64,000 nucleotides of DNA from Comamonadaceae bacterium (lineage in GTDB: Bacteria; Pseudomonadota; Gammaproteobacteria; Burkholderiales; Burkholderiaceae_C). Numbering within the stretch: position 1 is the first letter of the stretch; each line of letters begins with the position of its first letter. The stretch spans positions 124,001-188,000 of the forward strand of contig CANFLX010000001.1 of NCBI GenBank assembly GCA_947447985.1, given 5' to 3'. This document shows positions 42,959-54,508 of this stretch, piece by piece. The notes beneath the pieces are model-generated. The model saw only the letters and a program-made list of their open reading frames with translations, had not been told where the DNA came from and made no database searches. Both the position numbers and the translations under genes were made by a program.

Positions 42959-44956
42959 ATGAGTTCCCCATCGTCCGCCATCGAATCCGTATTGGTCGAA
43001 AACCGGGTTTTTCACCCCAGCGAGGCCACCGTCAAGGCCGCGCGCGTGTCGGGCATGGAGGGCTATAACGCGCTGTGCAAAGCCGCTGAGGACGACTTCG
43101 AAGGCTTTTGGGCCAAGCTCGCACGCGAGAACGTGGTGTGGAACAAGCCCTTTACCCGCACCCTGGACGAGAGCAATGCGCCCTTCTACAAGTGGTTTGA
43201 CGACGGCGAACTCAACGCCTCGGCCAACTGCCTGGACAAGCACATGGGCACGCCCACCGAGAACAAGACCGCCGTCATTTTTGAAGCCGACGACGGCACG
43301 GTTACCAGAACCACCTACCGCGAACTCCTGACCCGCGTCAGCCAGTTTGCCAACGCCCTGAAGGCCGACGGCATCCAAAAAGGCGACCGCGTGCTGATTT
43401 ACATGCCCATGACCCTGGAAGGCGTGATCGCGATGCAAGCCTGCGCCCGCATTGGCGCGACCCACAGCGTGGTGTTTGGCGGCTTCTCGGCCAAGGCGCT
43501 GCAAGAGCGTATACAAGACGCGGGCGCTGTGGCGGTGATTACGTCCAACTTCCAAATGCGTGGCGGCAAAGAGCTGCCTCTCAAAGCCATTGTGGACGAG
43601 GGCATTGCCATGGGCGGCTGCGAATCGATCAAGACCGTCTACGTGTACCAACGCACCGCAAGCGCTTGCAATATGGTGGCCGGGCGTGACAAAACGTTTA
43701 GCCAAGCCATCGAAGGCCAAAGCAGCGTGTGCGCTCCCGTGGCCGTGGGCGCTGAGCATCCCTTGTTCATCCTCTACACCTCGGGCTCCACCGGCAAGCC
43801 CAAGGGCGTTCAGCACTCCACCGGCGGCTACCTGCTGTGGGCCAAGCTGACCATGGACTGGACCTTTGACCTGAGGGCCGATGACGTGTTCTGGTGCACG
43901 GCTGACATCGGCTGGATCACCGGCCACACCTATGTGGCCTACGGTCCCTTGGCAGCGGGCGCGACCCAAATCATTTTTGAAGGCGTGCCCACTTATCCCA
44001 ATGCAGGGCGCTTCTGGCAAATGATTGAGCGCCACAAGTGCACGATTTTTTACACCGCACCCACGGCCATCCGCTCGCTGATCAAAGCCGCTGAAGGGGA
44101 TGCATCGGTTCACCCTGACCGCTCGGACCTCAGCAGCTTGCGTATTTTGGGTTCGGTGGGCGAGCCCATCAATCCGGAAGCTTGGATGTGGTACTACAAG
44201 AACATCGGCCACGAGAAATGCCCCATCGTGGACACCTTCTGGCAAACCGAAACCGGCGGTCACATGATGACACCGCTGCCCGGCGCGACGCCCCTGGTTC
44301 CTGGCAGCTGCACCTTGCCCTTGCCCGGCATCATGGCTGCCATCGTGGATGAAATGGGCCATGACATTCCCAATGGCACGGGCGGCATTCTGGTCGTCAA
44401 ACGCCCCTGGCCGTCCATGATCCGCACCATTTGGAACGACCCCGAGCGCTTCAAAAAGAGCTACTTCCCCGAGGAAATGGGTGGCAAGTTGTACCTGGCC
44501 GGTGACGGCGCGGTGCGCAGCGCCGACCGTGGCTATTTCCGCATCACTGGCCGCATTGACGACGTGCTCAATGTCTCCGGCCACCGCATGGGAACGATGG
44601 AAATTGAGTCGGCCCTGGTGTCCAAGACCGACCTGGTGGCCGAAGCCGCGGTGGTGGGTCGCCCCGATGATGTGACGGGCGAGGCAATTTGCGCCTTTGT
44701 GGTGCTCAAGCGCGCCCGCCCCAGCGACGACGAAGCCAAGGCCATTGCCAAAGAGTTGCGCGACTGGGTGGCCAAAGAAATCGGCCCGATTGCCAAGCCC
44801 AAAGACATTCGCTTCGGTGAAAACCTGCCCAAGACCCGCTCCGGCAAGATCATGCGCCGCCTCTTGCGCTCGCTGGCCAAAGGCGAGGCGGTGACGCAAG
44901 ACGTGTCCACGCTCGAAAATCCAGCGATCCTGGACCAGTTGGGCAAGGCTTACTGA
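42959..44956 (+). CDS. acsA: acetyl-coenzyme A synthetase
   Basis: This AMP-forming synthetase activates acetate. The 665-residue protein has the adenylate P-loop [10 protein letters not shown], the core motif [12 protein letters not shown] and the C-terminal TRSGKIMRR with the lysine that is commonly acetylated to control activity. A good AGGAG precedes ATG 42959. A bidirectional terminator follows. Confidence 0.97.
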   Translation: MSSPSSAIESVLVENRVFHPSEATVKAARVSGMEGYNALCKAAEDDFEGFWAKLARENVVWNKPFTRTLDESNAPFYKWFDDGELNASANCLDKHMGTPTENKTAVIFEADDGTVTRTTYRELLTRVSQFANALKADGIQKGDRVLIYMPMTLEGVIAMQACARIGATHSVVFGGFSAKALQERIQDAGAVAVITSNFQMRGGKELPLKAIVDEGIAMGGCESIKTVYVYQRTASACNMVAGRDKTFSQAIEGQSSVCAPVAVGAEHPLFILYTSGSTGKPKGVQHSTGGYLLWAKLTMDWTFDLRADDVFWCTADIGWITGHTYVAYGPLAAGATQIIFEGVPTYPNAGRFWQMIERHKCTIFYTAPTAIRSLIKAAEGDASVHPDRSDLSSLRILGSVGEPINPEAWMWYYKNIGHEKCPIVDTFWQTETGGHMMTPLPGATPLVPGSCTLPLPGIMAAIVDEMGHDIPNGTGGILVVKRPWPSMIRTIWNDPERFKKSYFPEEMGGKLYLAGDGAVRSADRGYFRITGRIDDVLNVSGHRMGTMEIESALVSKTDLVAEAAVVGRPDDVTGEAICAFVVLKRARPSDDEAKAIAKELRDWVAKEIGPIAKPKDIRFGENLPKTRSGKIMRRLLRSLAKGEAVTQDVSTLENPAILDQLGKAY

Positions 44957-44978
44957 TCACCTGCGTTTCGCGGCAAAT

Positions 44979-45010
44979 AAAAAAGGGATGCGTTTCGCAT
45001 CCCTTTTTTT
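44979..45010. terminator. bidirectional rho-independent terminator between acsA and adk
   Basis: The stem AAAAAAGGGATGCG/CGCATCCCTTTTTT with a 3-base loop gives a T run on the plus strand (after acsA) and, on the minus strand, a T run after adk. It is the best-formed terminator in this part of the window. Confidence 0.92.
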
Positions 45011-45058
45011 TCGTTTGCACTGCGCGCGGGGCTGCCCCCGCTTCAGTGAAAGCGGTCT

Positions 45059-45736
<678 letters not shown>

Positions 45737-45831
45737 TCATTTTGTTTGCGCCCGCCACCCCGTGAGAGGGGCGTCTCAAGTCAGACGCAGTGTTGTCCTA
45801 AGAGAATAGCATGCGCTATCCCGCGCCAGCC

Positions 45832-46614
45832 TTACAGGCCCAGCTGGGCCACCACGGCCCGCACGCGGGCCAAATCCTCGGGCGTGTCCACCCCGGCACC
45901 CGGCGCCTGTGCGGCGATGTGCACCGCAATGCGGTGGCCGTGCCACAGCGCGCGCAACTGCTCCAGCGCCTCGGTCTGCTCCAAAGGCGCGGGTGAGAGG
46001 GTGGGGAACTGGCGCAAAAAGCCCACGCGGTAGGCATAAATGCCAATGTGACGCAACGGTGCGGGGTTGGGAAGTGCCAACGCGCCTTGAGGCGCATCAC
46101 GCCAGCAAGGAATCGGGGCGCGGCTGAAGTACAGCGCGTGCGACGTTGCGTCCAGCACCACTTTCACCACATGGGGGTTGAAGAATTCATCGGCACTGTG
46201 GATTGGCACGGCGGCGGTACCCATGCTCGCGCTGGCGCTGTTGTGCAACACCTGGGCCACCGCATTGACCAGTTCGGGATCGATCAAAGGCTCGTCACCC
46301 TGCACATTCACCACCACCGCGTCTGGGGCCAGATCCAACATATCGCAGGCTTCGGCCAGGCGGTCGCTGCCCGAAGGGTGGTCTTGGCGGGTCAAAATGG
46401 CTTCGACGCCATGGCTTGCACAGGCATCCACGATGGACTCGCTGTCGCCTGCCACCACCACCCGCGTGCCCGCCGCCATGCCCGAGGCCACTCGCTGCGC
46501 CACGCGCACCACCATGGGCAGGCCGCCAATGTCGGCCAGCGGTTTGTTGGGCAATCGGGTAGAGGCCAGCCGTGCTGGAATCAGCACGGTCAATGCTGCG
46601 GCGTTTCTGCTCAC
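45832..46614 (-). CDS. kdsB: 3-deoxy-manno-octulosonate cytidylyltransferase
   Basis: KdsB activates KDO as CMP-KDO for lipopolysaccharide core synthesis. The N-terminal motif [15 protein letters not shown] and the [10 protein letters not shown] motif are diagnostic. The 260 residues begin with GTG at 46614, which overlaps the stop of the Trm112-like gene as GTGA. It is part of the envelope unit exbB-exbD-lpxK-trm112-kdsB. Confidence 0.95.
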   Translation of the reverse strand: MSRNAAALTVLIPARLASTRLPNKPLADIGGLPMVVRVAQRVASGMAAGTRVVVAGDSESIVDACASHGVEAILTRQDHPSGSDRLAEACDMLDLAPDAVVVNVQGDEPLIDPELVNAVAQVLHNSASASMGTAAVPIHSADEFFNPHVVKVVLDATSHALYFSRAPIPCWRDAPQGALALPNPAPLRHIGIYAYRVGFLRQFPTLSPAPLEQTEALEQLRALWHGHRIAVHIAAQAPGAGVDTPEDLARVRAVVAQLGL

Positions 46615-46793
46615 AGCCCCAGCTCGTGGTCAGTCAGGGTGCGGGCTTCGTTTTCCAGCAGAACAGGAATACCGTCGTGCACAGGGTAGGCCAAGCGCGC
46701 GCTGCGCGACCAGAGTTCGAGCTTGTCAGCGCTCCACTCCAAAGGGCCTTTGGTGACCGGGCAAACAAGCAGAGAAAGCAGTTTCGTGTCCAT
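46611..46793 (-). CDS. Trm112 family protein (YcaR-like)
   Basis: This small 60-residue protein has the [13 protein letters not shown] and [17 protein letters not shown] motifs of the Trm112/YcaR family. Such proteins often support methyltransferases or lie next to LPS genes. It carries only one Cys of the zinc-binding set seen in archaeal or eukaryotic Trm112. It lies between lpxK (7 bases upstream) and kdsB, as E. coli ycaR lies near lpxK and kdsB. Confidence 0.88.
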   Translation of the reverse strand: MDTKLLSLLVCPVTKGPLEWSADKLELWSRSARLAYPVHDGIPVLLENEARTLTDHELGL

Positions 46794-46800
46794 GGCGCGA

Positions 46801-47847
46801 TCATAAACGGCGTGCGGAAAGGCGGGCGCGATGCGCAGCCAGATGCGGGTCCAGCGCGGCAAAAAATGCGGGCTCCATGGTTTGCTTGAGGGCCACTGAC
46901 AGCGCATGCGGTGCCACACGCCAAAGCTTGGCCGCATCTTTTTCGGTGCACAGCAGTTGGGCGGCTTGCGGACTGGGTGGCTGAAATTGCGCAAAGTCGT
47001 CGTGGTCGGGCAGTGCCTGGGTGTGTGCCAAGGGCAGGCCCGCGTTGCGGAGCATGGCGAAAAACACCTCGGGTCGGGCGATAGCTGCAACGGCATGCAC
47101 AGGCGGTTTGCCTGGCGCGATCAGCTCTCGCAGCGGTGTCTCGTTGCCATGGCGGTCTTTGGCAAGGCCCGACAGCGCGCGGGCCGCGTTGAATTCACCG
47201 ACCGCTGCCTCACCGCTGGTATGCAAGACCAGCAAACGGTCCGGGCGCTGCCCCGCACTTGCCACTGCGTGGCGCGGCCAGGGTTCGCGCAAAGGGCCAG
47301 CAGGCAGCAGCCATCCGTTGCCGCAGGCACGGTCGTCAAACACACAGACTTCCAGGTCGCGCGCCAGGCCGTAGTGCTGCAAGCCATCGTCGCAGACGAT
47401 CACTTCGGTATCGGGATGGGCCGCCAACAAAGCCATGGCCGCTTGCCAGCGCTTGCGGCCCACCACCACCGGCGCGCCTGTGGCGCGTTGAATGAGCAGG
47501 GGTTCATCACCCACTTGTTCGGCGGTGGAGGTGGCCTGCACTTCCTGGCCGTCCTGCGCCTTGCGCCCAAACCCGCGCGAAACCACGCCGACGCGCCAGC
47601 CTTGCGCCTGCAGGTGCTGTACCAAGGCCATCACCGTGGGGGTTTTGCCCGCGCCGCCTGCCACCACATTGCCCACCACGATCACGTAGGCGGGCACACC
47701 TTGGCTGTGCAGCCAGTTCCAGCGGTAGAGTTGGCGCCGCAGCGCGGTCAAGGCGCCATACACCGCCGCCACTGGTAGCAGGGCCATGGCGAGCGGCCCT
47801 GTGCCGGTCCAGGCGCGCATCAAGGCGTGGGAGAGCGCCTGGCGCAT
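46801..47847 (-). CDS. lpxK: tetraacyldisaccharide 4'-kinase
   Basis: LpxK phosphorylates the lipid A precursor to give lipid IVA at the inner membrane. The 348-residue protein has the Walker-A-like [15 protein letters not shown] near residue 60, the conserved DDGLQHYGL, and a single N-terminal membrane anchor ([18 protein letters not shown]). It lies 4 bases after exbD in the envelope operon. Confidence 0.95.
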   Translation of the reverse strand: MRQALSHALMRAWTGTGPLAMALLPVAAVYGALTALRRQLYRWNWLHSQGVPAYVIVVGNVVAGGAGKTPTVMALVQHLQAQGWRVGVVSRGFGRKAQDGQEVQATSTAEQVGDEPLLIQRATGAPVVVGRKRWQAAMALLAAHPDTEVIVCDDGLQHYGLARDLEVCVFDDRACGNGWLLPAGPLREPWPRHAVASAGQRPDRLLVLHTSGEAAVGEFNAARALSGLAKDRHGNETPLRELIAPGKPPVHAVAAIARPEVFFAMLRNAGLPLAHTQALPDHDDFAQFQPPSPQAAQLLCTEKDAAKLWRVAPHALSVALKQTMEPAFFAALDPHLAAHRARLSARRL

Positions 47848-47851
47848 GGGC

Positions 47852-48319
47852 TTATTCGGTGCCTGGCGCGGGCGTTTGCAGCGCGAAGGTGACTTGGTTG
47901 ATGCCGACCAGGCGCGCAGCTTCCATGGCCGTCATCACCGATTGGTGGCTGGCGCTGGCGTCGGCGCTGATGACCAGGATCGGCGTGCCACCACCTGCGG
48001 CGCTGGCGCGCATCGCGTCTACCAGCGCGCGCAGACTGCGGTCGGGCAGCACCTCGTTGCCCACGCTGTAGTCACCCCGGGCGGTAACGCCAACATGCAC
48101 CTCGCGCGGAAATTGTTGCGGCGCCTCGGCGTTGGCCACCGGCAGATTGATTTTGAATTGGCTTTGTTTGCTGTAGGTGGTCGAGAGCATCAAAAAGATG
48201 AGCACTACCAGCAGCACGTCGATGAAGGGGATCAGGTTGATCTCAGGCTCATCGGTTTTGTGCGAACCAAAACGAATGCCGGAGCCGCCCGCGCCAGTGC
48301 CACCAAAACGCATGCTCAT
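47852..48319 (-). CDS. exbD: ExbD/TolR family proton channel accessory protein
   Basis: This 155-residue protein has one N-terminal helix with the family motif INLIPFIDVLLVVLIFLML, where the Asp contributes to proton flow. A periplasmic domain follows (VHVGVTARGDYSVGNE to the end). Its ATG overlaps the exbB stop codon (ATGA). It lies directly upstream of lpxK, as in many betaproteobacteria, which hints at a cell-envelope rather than purely TonB role. Confidence 0.9.
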   Translation of the reverse strand: MSMRFGGTGAGGSGIRFGSHKTDEPEINLIPFIDVLLVVLIFLMLSTTYSKQSQFKINLPVANAEAPQQFPREVHVGVTARGDYSVGNEVLPDRSLRALVDAMRASAAGGGTPILVISADASASHQSVMTAMEAARLVGINQVTFALQTPAPGTE

Positions 48320-48948
48320 GGCTTGATATGCCCGCTGTTTTTCAGATGCCGCAGCAAGGCTTCGGTACTGGTCTCCAAGGTGAGCAAATAGCCGTCTACC
48401 CGCGCGCGGAAGTAGCGCCAAAACACCAGCGCGGGAATGGCAATCAGCAGGCCAAAGGCCGTGTTGTACAAGGCCATGGAAATGCCCTGGGCCAACTGTG
48501 CCGGGTTGCCGGCCGCACCCACCGGGCCCTGCGCGCCAAAAATGTCAATCATGCCAATCACGGTGCCCAGCAGGCCCATCAAGGGTGCGGCCGATGCGAT
48601 GGTGGCCAGCGCACTCAAATTCGTTTCTAAGCGCTGTGCGGCCGTGCGCCCCACGCTTTGCACCATGGCGCGCAAGTCTTCTTCTTTGATTGTTGGCTGC
48701 TCATTGATCGCCTTCAGCGCGCTGCCCAGTAACTCGCCCATCAGGGAGTTTTTCTGGAGCTCGGCCACGCTGGCCGTGGCGGGGATGCGTTGGGCGGTGG
48801 CGGCCATCACCGCCTTGTCCAGGCCGGGGGGCGCAATTTTGGGCTCGCCCAGAGTGATAAAGCGCTCAATCACGATGGCCAGCGCCAGCACGGAGCTGGC
48901 CAAGAGCGGCCAAATCGGCCAACCAGCAGCTTGTATGATGGAAAACAA
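48316..48948 (-). CDS. exbB: MotA/TolQ/ExbB family proton channel protein
   Basis: This 210-residue inner-membrane protein has three helices (AGWPIWPLLASSVLALAIVIE, then APLMGLLGTVIGMIDIF and GLLIAIPALVFWRYF). The TTG start at 48948 is supported by AGGGGAG 7 bases upstream. Although the frame is open far upstream, those codons lie within antisense xseA. It pairs with the following exbD. Confidence 0.9.
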   Translation of the reverse strand: MFSIIQAAGWPIWPLLASSVLALAIVIERFITLGEPKIAPPGLDKAVMAATAQRIPATASVAELQKNSLMGELLGSALKAINEQPTIKEEDLRAMVQSVGRTAAQRLETNLSALATIASAAPLMGLLGTVIGMIDIFGAQGPVGAAGNPAQLAQGISMALYNTAFGLLIAIPALVFWRYFRARVDGYLLTLETSTEALLRHLKNSGHIKP

Positions 48949-49038
48949 ATCGCGGCTCCCCTGTGTGATACGTTGCCGGTCATTATCCGGGATTGTTCGC
49001 GTCTTTATCCGTAGTTTTACCCCCCCCATCCCTACGCC

Positions 49039-50367
49039 ATGCCCGCCGACTCTGCCAGCCCACCGCCGCTGATGCGCACGCCACCGCGTGTGTGGAGCGT
49101 GGGCGCGCTGTGCCATGCGATTGCCGATGCACTGGATGCACGCTTCAACCCGGTGCGGGTGAGCGGAGAGATCAGCGGCTTTGTGCGCGCCTCCAGCGGC
49201 CATTGCTATTTCTCGCTCAAGGACGACAGCGGGCAAATCAAATGCGCCATGTTCAAGCGCGCTGCCAGCGGCCTGGATTTCGTGCCGCGCGACGGCCAGC
49301 GGGTCGAGGTTTCCGGCAAGCTGGGTGTGTATGAGCCGCGCGGCGAGCTCCAACTCGTCGTTGAAAGCATGGCCCGCGCAGGCGAGGGCACCTTGTTTGA
49401 GCAGTTCCTGCAGCTCAAAGCCAAGCTCGAAGCCCTGGGCCTTTTCGATGCGGCCCACAAACGCCCCTTGCCGCGCCAGGTGCGCGGCATCGGCGTGGTC
49501 ACCTCGCTGGGGGCGGCCGCCTTGCACGATGTGGTCACAGCGCTGCAGCGCCGGGTGCCGCACATTCCTGTCGTCGTGGCCCCGGCCAGTGTGCAAGGGC
49601 AGGGTGCTGCGGCTGAGATTTGCCAGGCCTTGCAGCAGCTCTATGCATTGGCTGTTGGGGGGAAATCTGCAGAAGCCCCGGTGCACATCGACGTGATCCT
49701 GCTGGTGCGCGGAGGCGGCGCGATGGAAGACCTGTGGTCCTTCAACGATGAGGCCGTGGCGCGCACCGTGGCTGACAGTCCGGTACCCGTGATCTCCGGC
49801 ATTGGCCACGAGACCGATTTCACGATTGCCGACTTTGTGGCCGACCTGCGTGCGCCCACGCCCACTGCCGCGGCCGAACTGTGCGCACCGGCGCGCCAGG
49901 ACGCACTGGACGCCGCCGACTACCTGCAAGAGCGCATGCAAACCGCCGCCACCCGTCTGCTGGACCGCCGCGCGCAGGCGCTGGACCTGGTGGGCTCGCG
50001 CCTGGGCCGTCCCTCGGGCGCCGTGGCGCGCAGGCAACTGGCCTTGGCATCGGCCGCGCAGCGGCTCACCCACGCGCTGCCGCAGCGCTTGCAAGTCCGG
50101 TCGGTCGCACTGGACCGGGCGCAAGCGGCCCTGCAGGTGTCCGCGCAGCGGGCCGTGCAGGCCCAAACCCACCGCCTGGCCTCGCTCGAATTGCGCCTGG
50201 GCCTGCTCGACCCCCGTCTGGTGCTGGGGCGCGGCTATGCCTGGCTCACCGACTCCGAGGGCCGGGCGCTCACGCAGGCCGGCCAATTGCAGGCCGGGCA
50301 AGCCATTGAGGCCACGCTGGCCGATGGCCGGGCGGCGCTCCGCGTCGAGTCTGTGGTTATCAATTAG
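49039..50367 (+). CDS. xseA: exodeoxyribonuclease VII large subunit
   Basis: XseA with XseB degrades single-stranded DNA. The 442-residue protein has an N-terminal OB-fold (about 15-115; RVSGEISGFVRASSGHCYFSLKD), the core with GVVTSLGAAALHDV and LLVRGGGAMEDLWSFNDE, and a C-terminal helical arm. xseB is not in this window. It is divergent from the exbB-exbD-lpxK unit (90 bases between starts) and 45 bases upstream of sodB. Confidence 0.95.
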   Translation: MPADSASPPPLMRTPPRVWSVGALCHAIADALDARFNPVRVSGEISGFVRASSGHCYFSLKDDSGQIKCAMFKRAASGLDFVPRDGQRVEVSGKLGVYEPRGELQLVVESMARAGEGTLFEQFLQLKAKLEALGLFDAAHKRPLPRQVRGIGVVTSLGAAALHDVVTALQRRVPHIPVVVAPASVQGQGAAAEICQALQQLYALAVGGKSAEAPVHIDVILLVRGGGAMEDLWSFNDEAVARTVADSPVPVISGIGHETDFTIADFVADLRAPTPTAAAELCAPARQDALDAADYLQERMQTAATRLLDRRAQALDLVGSRLGRPSGAVARRQLALASAAQRLTHALPQRLQVRSVALDRAQAALQVSAQRAVQAQTHRLASLELRLGLLDPRLVLGRGYAWLTDSEGRALTQAGQLQAGQAIEATLADGRAALRVESVVIN

Positions 50368-50412
50368 TTTCTACAATCCGCTTTTTCACCCCAACCTACT
50401 TTTGAGGACTTC

Positions 50413-50997
50413 ATGGAACACACCCTGCCCGCACTGCCCTACGCCATTGACGCATTGGCGCCCGCTTATTCCCAGGAAACGCTGGAGTTTCACCACGGCA
50501 AGCACCACAACGCCTACGTGGTCAACCTCAACAACCTGCAAAAGGGCACCGAGTTTGAGTCCATGACGCTCGAAGAAATCATCAAGAAGTCCAGCGGCGG
50601 CATTTACAACAACTCCGCCCAGATCTGGAACCACACCTTCTTCTGGAACTGCATGAAGCCCCAAGGCGGCGGCGAACCCACTGGTGCACTGGCAGCGGCC
50701 ATCACCGCCAAGTGGGGCAGCTACGCAGCCTTTAAAGAAGCCTTCGTCAAATCCGCCGTGGGCAACTTCGGCTCCGGCTGGACCTGGTTGGTCAAAAAGG
50801 CCGACGGCTCGGTGGACATCGTCAACATGGGCGCCGCTGGCACGCCGCTGACCACCGCCGACAAAGCGCTGCTGACCGTGGACGTGTGGGAACACGCCTA
50901 CTACATCGACTACCGCAACATGCGCCCCAAGTTCGTGGAAACCTTCCTGGACAAGCTGGTGAACTGGGACTTTGCCGAAGCCAACTTCGCAGCCTAA
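50413..50997 (+). CDS. sodB: superoxide dismutase (Fe type)
   Basis: This 194-residue cytoplasmic enzyme dismutates superoxide. The metal ligands lie in [22 protein letters not shown] and the [11 protein letters not shown] signature. The N-S-A-Q-I-W-N-H-T segment places the active-site Gln where iron-type enzymes have it. GAGGACTTC precedes ATG 50413. A bidirectional terminator follows. Confidence 0.96.
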   Translation: MEHTLPALPYAIDALAPAYSQETLEFHHGKHHNAYVVNLNNLQKGTEFESMTLEEIIKKSSGGIYNNSAQIWNHTFFWNCMKPQGGGEPTGALAAAITAKWGSYAAFKEAFVKSAVGNFGSGWTWLVKKADGSVDIVNMGAAGTPLTTADKALLTVDVWEHAYYIDYRNMRPKFVETFLDKLVNWDFAEANFAA

Positions 50998-51035
50998 TCG
51001 CCACCCTCCGCGCCCTGCCAAGGGCAGCGGAAAAG

Positions 51036-51070
51036 AAAAAGCCAGCCGGTGCCAACCGACTGGCTTTTTT
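51036..51070. terminator. bidirectional terminator between sodB and the cytochrome c gene
   Basis: The stem AAAAAGCCAG-C-CGGT/ACCG-A-CTGGCTTTTT (C-A mismatch in the middle, GCCA loop) has a T run of seven on the plus strand and a T-rich side on the minus strand, matching convergent genes. Confidence 0.88.
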
Positions 51071-51085
51071 TGTCCCGGCCGGTAA

Positions 51086-51412
51086 CTAGTTCAATCCCAG
51101 CACCCAAGCCACCAACCGCTTGGACTCTTCGGGCGAGACCTGCGCGTTGGCGGGCATGTAGACCACACCCCACACACCGTTGCCCCCCTGGCGTACTTTG
51201 AGGGCCAGGCGCTCCAGGGCGGCGGGGTCTTGCCGGTATTTGTCGGCCACGGCTTTGAAGGCGGGGCCCACGACTTTTTTGTCAATGGCGTGGCAGGCCA
51301 GGCAGTTTTTGGACTTGGCAAAGGCCGCCTCTGCATCGGCACTGGCGGCCTGCGCCACCGGCGCGAGCAGCAGCGCAGCGCACAGGGCGGTGAGCGCCTT
51401 CAAACCCTGCAT
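51086..51412 (-). CDS. small periplasmic c-type cytochrome (class I)
   Basis: The 108-residue protein has a signal peptide (ALTALCAALLLAPVAQAASA), one haem site CLACH with the following GPAFKAVADKY, and the distal Met in VVYMPANAQVSPEE. It resembles cytochrome c5/c551-type carriers that shuttle electrons to terminal oxidases or reductases. ATG 51412 lies 13 bases after ilvD on the same strand. The electron partner is unknown. Confidence 0.9.
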   Translation of the reverse strand: MQGLKALTALCAALLLAPVAQAASADAEAAFAKSKNCLACHAIDKKVVGPAFKAVADKYRQDPAALERLALKVRQGGNGVWGVVYMPANAQVSPEESKRLVAWVLGLN

Positions 51413-51425
51413 GGCGGGTGCCAAA

Positions 51426-53129
51426 TCAGTAGTTGTCCAGCACCGCGCCCTTGCTGGCGGTGGAGGCGTTGAACGCGAACTTGGCCTGCACACCGCGGGT
51501 GTAGCGCGGCGCGGGGGCGGTCCAGGCAGCACGGCGGCGGGCGATTTCGGCCTCGTCCACATTGAGCTGCAAGAGCAGGGCGTGGGCGTCGATGGTGATG
51601 GAGTCGCCCTCGTGGATGAGCGCGATGGTGCCGCCCGCAGCGGCCTCGGGCGCCACGTGGCCGACCACCATGCCCCAGGTGCCGCCTGAGAAGCGGCCGT
51701 CGGTGATCAGGCCCACGCTTTCGCCCAGACCGGCACCAATCAGCGCGCCGGTGGGGGCCAGCATTTCGGGCATGCCGGGGCCGCCTTTGGGCCCCAGGTA
51801 GCGCAGCACCATCACGTCGCCTGCCACGATGCTGCCCGCCAAAATGGCTTTGAGCGCGGACTGCTCGTCCTCAAACACGCGGGCCGGGCCGGTCATCACG
51901 GGTTTTTTCAGGCCCGTGATTTTGGCCACAGCGCCTTCGGGCGACAGGTTGCCTTTGAGGATGGCCAGGTGGCCTTGGGCGTACATGGGTTTGTCGATGG
52001 GGCGAATCACGTCCTGGTCGGCGCGTGGCACGGCAGGCACGTCTTTGAGCACTTCGGCAATCGTTTGGCCGGTGATGGTCACGCAGTCGCCATGCAGCAA
52101 ACCGGCAGCCAACAGGGTTTTCATGACCTGGGGAATGCCACCGGCCTGGTGCAAATCCACCGCCAGGTACTTGCCGCTGGGCTTCAAGTCGCAGAGCACC
52201 GGGGTTTTGACGCGCACGCGCTCAAAGTCGTCAATCGTCCAATCCACGCCTGCCGCGTGGGCAATCGCCAAAAAGTGCAGCACCGCGTTGGTGGAGCCGC
52301 CGGTGGCCATGATGACCGCCACCGCGTTTTCGATCGACTTGCGGGTCACGATGTCGCGGGGCTTGAGGTCTTTTTTGATGGCCTCAATCAGCACCTTGGC
52401 CGATTCTTTGGCCGAGTTCATTTTTTCGTCGTGCGGATTGGCCATGGTGCTGGAGTAGGGCAGCGACATACCCAGCGCCTCAAACGCGCTGGACATGGTG
52501 TTGGCCGTGTACATGCCGCCGCAGGAGCCTGGGCCGGGAATGGCGCGGCGCTCAATCTCGAGCAGGTCATGGTCGCTGAGGTTGCCTGCCGCGTTTTGGC
52601 CCACGGCCTCAAACACGCTGACGATGTTGAGGTCTTGGCCCTGGTAGCGTCCGGGCAGGATGGTGCCGCCGTAGACATAGATCGCGGGCACGTTGGCGCG
52701 CAGCATGCCCATCATGCCGCCGGGCATGTTTTTGTCGCAGCCGCCCACCACCACCACGCCGTCCATCCACTGGCCTTGCACGCAGGTCTCGATACAGTCC
52801 GAAATCACCTCGCGGCTCACCAGGCTGTATTTCATGCCTTCGGTGCCCATGGCCATGCCGTCCGAGATGGTGGGCGTGCCAAACACCTGGGCGTTGCCGC
52901 CTGCCTCTTCAATGCCGGCAATCGCCGCGTCCGCCAGCTTTTGCAAGCCGCTGTTGCAGGGCGTGATGGTGCTGTAGCCGTTGGCCACACCGACCATGGG
53001 CTTTTTGAAGTCCGACTCCTCGTAGCCCATGGCGTAGTACATAGACCGGTTGGGCGCGCGGGACTTGCCTTCGGTGATGTTGGCACTGCGGTGGTTGATG
53101 GCTTGGATGGGGATGATTTTTTCGGACAT
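51426..53129 (-). CDS. ilvD: dihydroxy-acid dehydratase
   Basis: IlvD dehydrates dihydroxyisovalerate and its homologue in valine and isoleucine synthesis using an iron-sulfur cluster. The ligands lie in [20 protein letters not shown] and [18 protein letters not shown] 53129 gives 567 residues, while the frame continues upstream without family similarity. It is separate from ilvBHC. The cytochrome c gene follows, and exbB-exbD-exbD-tonB diverges upstream. Confidence 0.97.
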   Translation of the reverse strand: MSEKIIPIQAINHRSANITEGKSRAPNRSMYYAMGYEESDFKKPMVGVANGYSTITPCNSGLQKLADAAIAGIEEAGGNAQVFGTPTISDGMAMGTEGMKYSLVSREVISDCIETCVQGQWMDGVVVVGGCDKNMPGGMMGMLRANVPAIYVYGGTILPGRYQGQDLNIVSVFEAVGQNAAGNLSDHDLLEIERRAIPGPGSCGGMYTANTMSSAFEALGMSLPYSSTMANPHDEKMNSAKESAKVLIEAIKKDLKPRDIVTRKSIENAVAVIMATGGSTNAVLHFLAIAHAAGVDWTIDDFERVRVKTPVLCDLKPSGKYLAVDLHQAGGIPQVMKTLLAAGLLHGDCVTITGQTIAEVLKDVPAVPRADQDVIRPIDKPMYAQGHLAILKGNLSPEGAVAKITGLKKPVMTGPARVFEDEQSALKAILAGSIVAGDVMVLRYLGPKGGPGMPEMLAPTGALIGAGLGESVGLITDGRFSGGTWGMVVGHVAPEAAAGGTIALIHEGDSITIDAHALLLQLNVDEAEIARRRAAWTAPAPRYTRGVQAKFAFNASTASKGAVLDNY

Positions 53130-53270
53130 GGTCAATCGGGGTGGTTGCGGGCAAAGGCAAATTTTACGTCCCGGGGCCCATGCTCTTGCTCGTGGGGTCT
53201 CAAGCACACAGTTTTGTAGGATGCCTCTGATACAGTGCGCCGCATCGCAAGCCGCAACTGCACGGGGAAC

Positions 53271-54062
53271 ATGGGAATGGTCAAGTCAAAAAGCGTTTTT
53301 CGGGCCTGGGTGCCCGCTCTTCTGGTCGCTCTGCTGAGCGCTGTGCCCGCTGTGGCGCAAACCCTGGCCGCCAGTGCGCCAGCGGTCGCGGCGTCGGTTG
53401 CAGAGGTCGGCGCCAACCCCTACGGCTTTGAAGCCTTGTGGAGTGGCTCGGATCTGGTGGCCAAATCGGTGCTGGTCTTGCTGTTCCTTATGAGCGCGGG
53501 CAGTTGGTACCTCCTGGTGGTCAAGTGGCTGGAGCAGGCCAAGATGGGCAAACAAGCGGTAGCAGCGCAGGCATTCTGGAGTGCCAACACGGTGCTTGAG
53601 GGCACGCAGGCGCTGGCCGCCGACAGCCCCTACCGCTATCTGGCCGATGCAGCCCACACCGCGATTCAAAAGCACCAAGGCTTGATGGGCCACATCCCCG
53701 TCAACGACTGGCTGGCCATGGGGATTCAGCGCGCGGTGGACCGCATCAACAGCAATACGCAGCAGGGCTTGGCCTTTTTGGCTACCGTAGGGTCGATTTC
53801 GCCGTTTGTCGGCTTGTTCGGCACCGTCTGGGGCATTTACCACGCGCTCACCGCCATTGGCATGTCGGGCCAGGCCTCGATTGACAAAGTGGCTGGGCCC
53901 GTGGGCGAGGCGCTGATCATGACGGCCATCGGCCTGGCGGTGGCCGTGCCCGCGGTGCTGGCCTACAACTGGCTGGTGCGGCGCAACAAGGCGGTGATGG
54001 ACGAGGTGCGTGCTTTTGGCAGCGACCTGCACGCCGTGGTGCTGGGCACCATCAAGGCCTGA
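53271..54062 (+). CDS. exbB: MotA/TolQ/ExbB proton channel protein with N-terminal signal segment
   Basis: This ExbB-type protein of about 263 residues begins with a hydrophobic signal-like segment ([21 protein letters not shown]). A periplasmic Ala-rich extension, the first helix [19 protein letters not shown] and two further helices around [15 protein letters not shown] and [16 protein letters not shown] follow. Longer ExbB proteins of this type occur in other proteobacteria. ATG 53271 or 53277 is likely. It starts the exbB-exbD-exbD-tonB operon, with exbD1 5 bases later. Confidence 0.88.
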   Translation: MGMVKSKSVFRAWVPALLVALLSAVPAVAQTLAASAPAVAASVAEVGANPYGFEALWSGSDLVAKSVLVLLFLMSAGSWYLLVVKWLEQAKMGKQAVAAQAFWSANTVLEGTQALAADSPYRYLADAAHTAIQKHQGLMGHIPVNDWLAMGIQRAVDRINSNTQQGLAFLATVGSISPFVGLFGTVWGIYHALTAIGMSGQASIDKVAGPVGEALIMTAIGLAVAVPAVLAYNWLVRRNKAVMDEVRAFGSDLHAVVLGTIKA

Positions 54063-54067
54063 GCCCT

Positions 54068-54496
54068 ATGGCCATGAACCTGGGCCCAGCTGCCGAGGGC
54101 GAGGACGCGGTCCTCTCGACCATCAACACCACGCCCCTGGTGGACGTGATGCTGGTACTGCTCATCATCTTCCTCATCACCATCCCTGTGGTGACCACCT
54201 CGATCCCTGTGGCGCTGCCCAAAGAGCGGGTGGAAGTGCGCGAGACCAAGCCTGAGAACATCATCATCTCGGTGGACAAAGACAGCCACATCTTCTGGTA
54301 CGACAGCCGTGTGGACAGCGTGGACGCGCTGGTCGAGAAGCTGAAAAAAGTCGCCCACCTGCAGCCGCAACCCGAAGTGCAGGTGCGCGGCGACATGGCA
54401 GCGCGCTATGAGGGTGTGGGCAAAGTGCTGCTGGCCTGCCAGCGCGCGGGCATCACCAAAGTGGCGTTCATCACTGAGCCGCCTGCGCTGAATTGA
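54068..54496 (+). CDS. exbD: ExbD family protein 1
   Basis: This 142-residue protein has the NTTPLVDVMLVLLIIFLITIP helix with its conserved proton-path Asp, and a periplasmic domain ending VAFITEPPALN. It is the first of two tandem exbD genes that differ in their outer domains and probably form a mixed complex with the upstream ExbB and downstream TonB. Confidence 0.9.
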   Translation: MAMNLGPAAEGEDAVLSTINTTPLVDVMLVLLIIFLITIPVVTTSIPVALPKERVEVRETKPENIIISVDKDSHIFWYDSRVDSVDALVEKLKKVAHLQPQPEVQVRGDMAARYEGVGKVLLACQRAGITKVAFITEPPALN

Positions 54497-54508
54497 GGTG
54501 TATTGACC

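Noticed and set aside
42812..44899. A 695-codon open frame antisense to acsA
   Set aside because: The composition is His/Gly/Ala-rich without family motifs. It mirrors the codon bias of acsA, which has complete synthetase motifs.
48949..50301. A long N-terminal extension of the exbB frame
   Set aside because: It is antisense to xseA and has no similarity to ExbB. TTG 48948 has a good ribosome-binding site and gives the family length.
53130..53270. A Fur box before the TonB operon
   Set aside because: No stretch resembles GATAATGATAATCATTATC, so iron control cannot be supported.
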